In this document: piece by piece, positions 62,975 to 64,000 of the stretch
Layout: every line of letters begins with the position of its first letter
Numbering within the stretch: position 1 is the stretch's first letter
Assembly: GCA_965224235.1 (NCBI GenBank)
Contig: CBDCYP010000001.1
Coordinates: 124,001-188,000 of the forward strand
Origin: G958295935 sp965224235
Lineage (GTDB): Bacteria > Chloroflexota > Dehalococcoidia > Lucifugimonadales > Lucifugimonadaceae
DNA length: 64,000 bases
Direction of reading: 5' to 3'
Translations under genes and position numbers: made by a program
Notes under the pieces: model-generated
Seen by the model: only the letters and a program-made list of their open reading frames with translations
Told to the model about the DNA's origin: nothing
Database searches by the model: none

Positions 62975-63931
62975 CTACCGTTTCGTAATTTTCGGTCCGA
63001 CGTACACAATGTAAAGCGCTTCGCTCACCCGGATCGGCCACGAGAAGTGAATCCGTAGTTGGGGCATTTTCACCTTACCGTGCCAAGTGCAGAAAAGCCA
63101 CTCTCCGGCATTCGTGGGATGTTGAAAGGTGAGGTCTGACTCGAATTCCGACTTCTCCGTGCGGGACGAGTCGGAGAACCAAGCCTTGTCGCCAGTAAAG
63201 TGTTCCCGGTACAGAGAGTGACCTTTGGGAGACCGTTCTCCTCGCTCATTAAAGCAGTTCTTCAGATCCTGCAAAACGTTGAGACGTGACAGAAGGCGCT
63301 CGGCTGCGCCTTTGCCGAAAGGGTGTCCTGCCAACGGGTCGAAACTGTCATTAGAGAACGTCAAATCCGGACACCTCGTTCGAGCTACCGCTTCTAGGTC
63401 CTTCCAAGATCCGAATGGTACGGGAGCGGATTCAAGGGCGGCCTCAACCGCATCTGGGTCCCAATAGTTAAAGACGTCGACGCCCCTTACATGCCCGTTG
63501 TCGTGCCAGTTGACGAACAGGGGTGAGACTAGCCAGGAAGAGGGCTTAACGCTGACGAGACTACGGTCAATTCCCTTAAGAAGACAATAGGCAGCCTCTC
63601 CGATTGCCGTGTCGGTTACCATTTCACCGTTGTACTCCAATAAGTCGTCGTCGGCGCTGTGCTGTCTGACATCATCCCAAAAGGGGCCATATCTATCTAG
63701 CCATCCCATGAAGGCCCTGAGCTTGTTTTTGTCCAAAGCCCGAGGAGCCGCTTCTCGCATCATCAAGTTCGGTGTTACTTGAGCGTTGGCGACATTGCGA
63801 TGACACTGTAGGTCCCTTTTGAACCGCCGGGCGGTCGCTCTTATGGTCATTACGCGCCCGATCGCGTCTCGAAATGCTCCCAAGCTCGGAAACTGACCAT
63901 GAATGGAGCAGTCGTTTAGGATCAGCTCCAA
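62975..63931 (-). CDS. Protein of unknown function (318 aa)
   Basis: 318 residues from TTG 63931, which overlaps the TGA of the gene entering from the right edge (63935-63933). I recognise no family. Begins ELILNDCSIHGQFPSLGAFR, has GPFWDDVRQHSADDDLLEYN and VSPLFVNWHDNGHVRGVDVF, soluble, rich in Trp, Asp and Arg. The sequence is visibly more AT-rich than the neighbouring core genes, suggesting transfer. The overlap with an unknown partner gene is like two-gene defence modules, but nothing in the sequence proves that. Confidence 0.65.
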   Translation of the reverse strand: MELILNDCSIHGQFPSLGAFRDAIGRVMTIRATARRFKRDLQCHRNVANAQVTPNLMMREAAPRALDKNKLRAFMGWLDRYGPFWDDVRQHSADDDLLEYNGEMVTDTAIGEAAYCLLKGIDRSLVSVKPSSWLVSPLFVNWHDNGHVRGVDVFNYWDPDAVEAALESAPVPFGSWKDLEAVARTRCPDLTFSNDSFDPLAGHPFGKGAAERLLSRLNVLQDLKNCFNERGERSPKGHSLYREHFTGDKAWFSDSSRTEKSEFESDLTFQHPTNAGEWLFCTWHGKVKMPQLRIHFSWPIRVSEALYIVYVGPKITKR

Positions 63932-63932
63932 T

Positions 63933-64000
63933 TCAGTCCTCTGACCATCCCGCGAAGTAGTTTGCGTCCTTGTCGAACTGATCGAAGAATCCTTCAGGCC
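63933..64000 (-). CDS. C-terminal end of a gene cut by the right edge
   Basis: On the minus strand the frame EGFFDQFDKDANYFAGWSED ends with TGA 63935-63933, which overlaps by a few bases the TTG start of the 318-residue gene. This coupling suggests one operon. Too short to assign. Confidence 0.55.
   Translation of the reverse strand, partial: PEGFFDQFDKDANYFAGWSED

Noticed and set aside
1..64000. tRNA, rRNA genes and CRISPR arrays
   Set aside because: None recognised by eye. No regularly spaced identical repeats of CRISPR type; a tRNA could be missed without a covariance search.

Overview
The window looks like a chromosomal segment of a high-GC, free-living bacterium of the Chloroflexota, most like the Dehalococcoidia/SAR202 type. 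This is inferred from gene content, with no phylogeny run. The pointers are three enolase-superfamily sugar-acid dehydratases plus a possible relic of a fourth, oligopeptide-type ABC binding lipoproteins with long Val-Glu-Lys stalk repeats, CaiB/BaiF and MaoC genes, a MoaD/BNR-repeat pair, and many rare TTG/GTG starts. Housekeeping anchors are ftsZ, pyruvate kinase and a class A RNase P RNA.

Layout. 1-4.3 kb: FG-GAP protein, ferritin-like DUF455 protein and two small Cys-containing proteins. 4.3-14 kb: a complete ABC importer (binding protein, two permeases, two ATPases) followed by an enolase-superfamily dehydratase and a 2-hydroxyacid dehydrogenase. 14-19.5 kb, minus strand: a second importer cluster (binding protein, two permeases, dehydratase) without ATPases. 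20-24 kb: lipoprotein, frameshifted SGNH hydrolase and a decayed IS1182-type element with intact ends. 24-28.5 kb: ftsZ, CoA-transferase, MaoC hydratase and a penicillin acylase relic. 28.6-31.8 kb: ThDP enzyme and a third dehydratase. 31.9-36.2 kb: rnpB, a serine-recombinase homologue that seems to have lost its active site, a coiled-coil zinc-ribbon protein, and pyk. 36-45 kb: DUF4129, DUF58 and MoxR genes, a frameshifted MoaD next to a BNR-repeat protein, and a restriction-modification pair inserted between an FAH-family gene and moxR, flanked by a 326-bp direct duplication of the junction. 45-60 kb: membrane-anchored metallopeptidase, a histidine-phosphatase homologue with both catalytic His replaced by Asn, SelA-fold PLP enzyme, AcuC-type deacetylase, two MFS transporters, mannonate dehydratase, Eis-type acetyltransferase, zinc alcohol dehydrogenase, amidohydrolase, ThiD-like kinase, and several gene relics and a MITE. 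60.5-64 kb: a glycine-reductase-type GrdC followed by GrdA, whose reading frame crosses an in-frame TGA exactly at the selenocysteine position, then a more AT-rich edge with two genes I do not recognise.

How it works together (inference): uptake of oligosaccharide, sugar-acid or peptide-like compounds by the ABC systems feeds dehydratases (enolase superfamily, UxuA), dehydrogenases and FAH-type enzymes that break down sugar acids. The strongest signals beyond routine annotation are the unannotated selenoprotein GrdA, the restriction-modification module with its long target duplication, and two apparent pseudoenzymes (phosphatase, recombinase).
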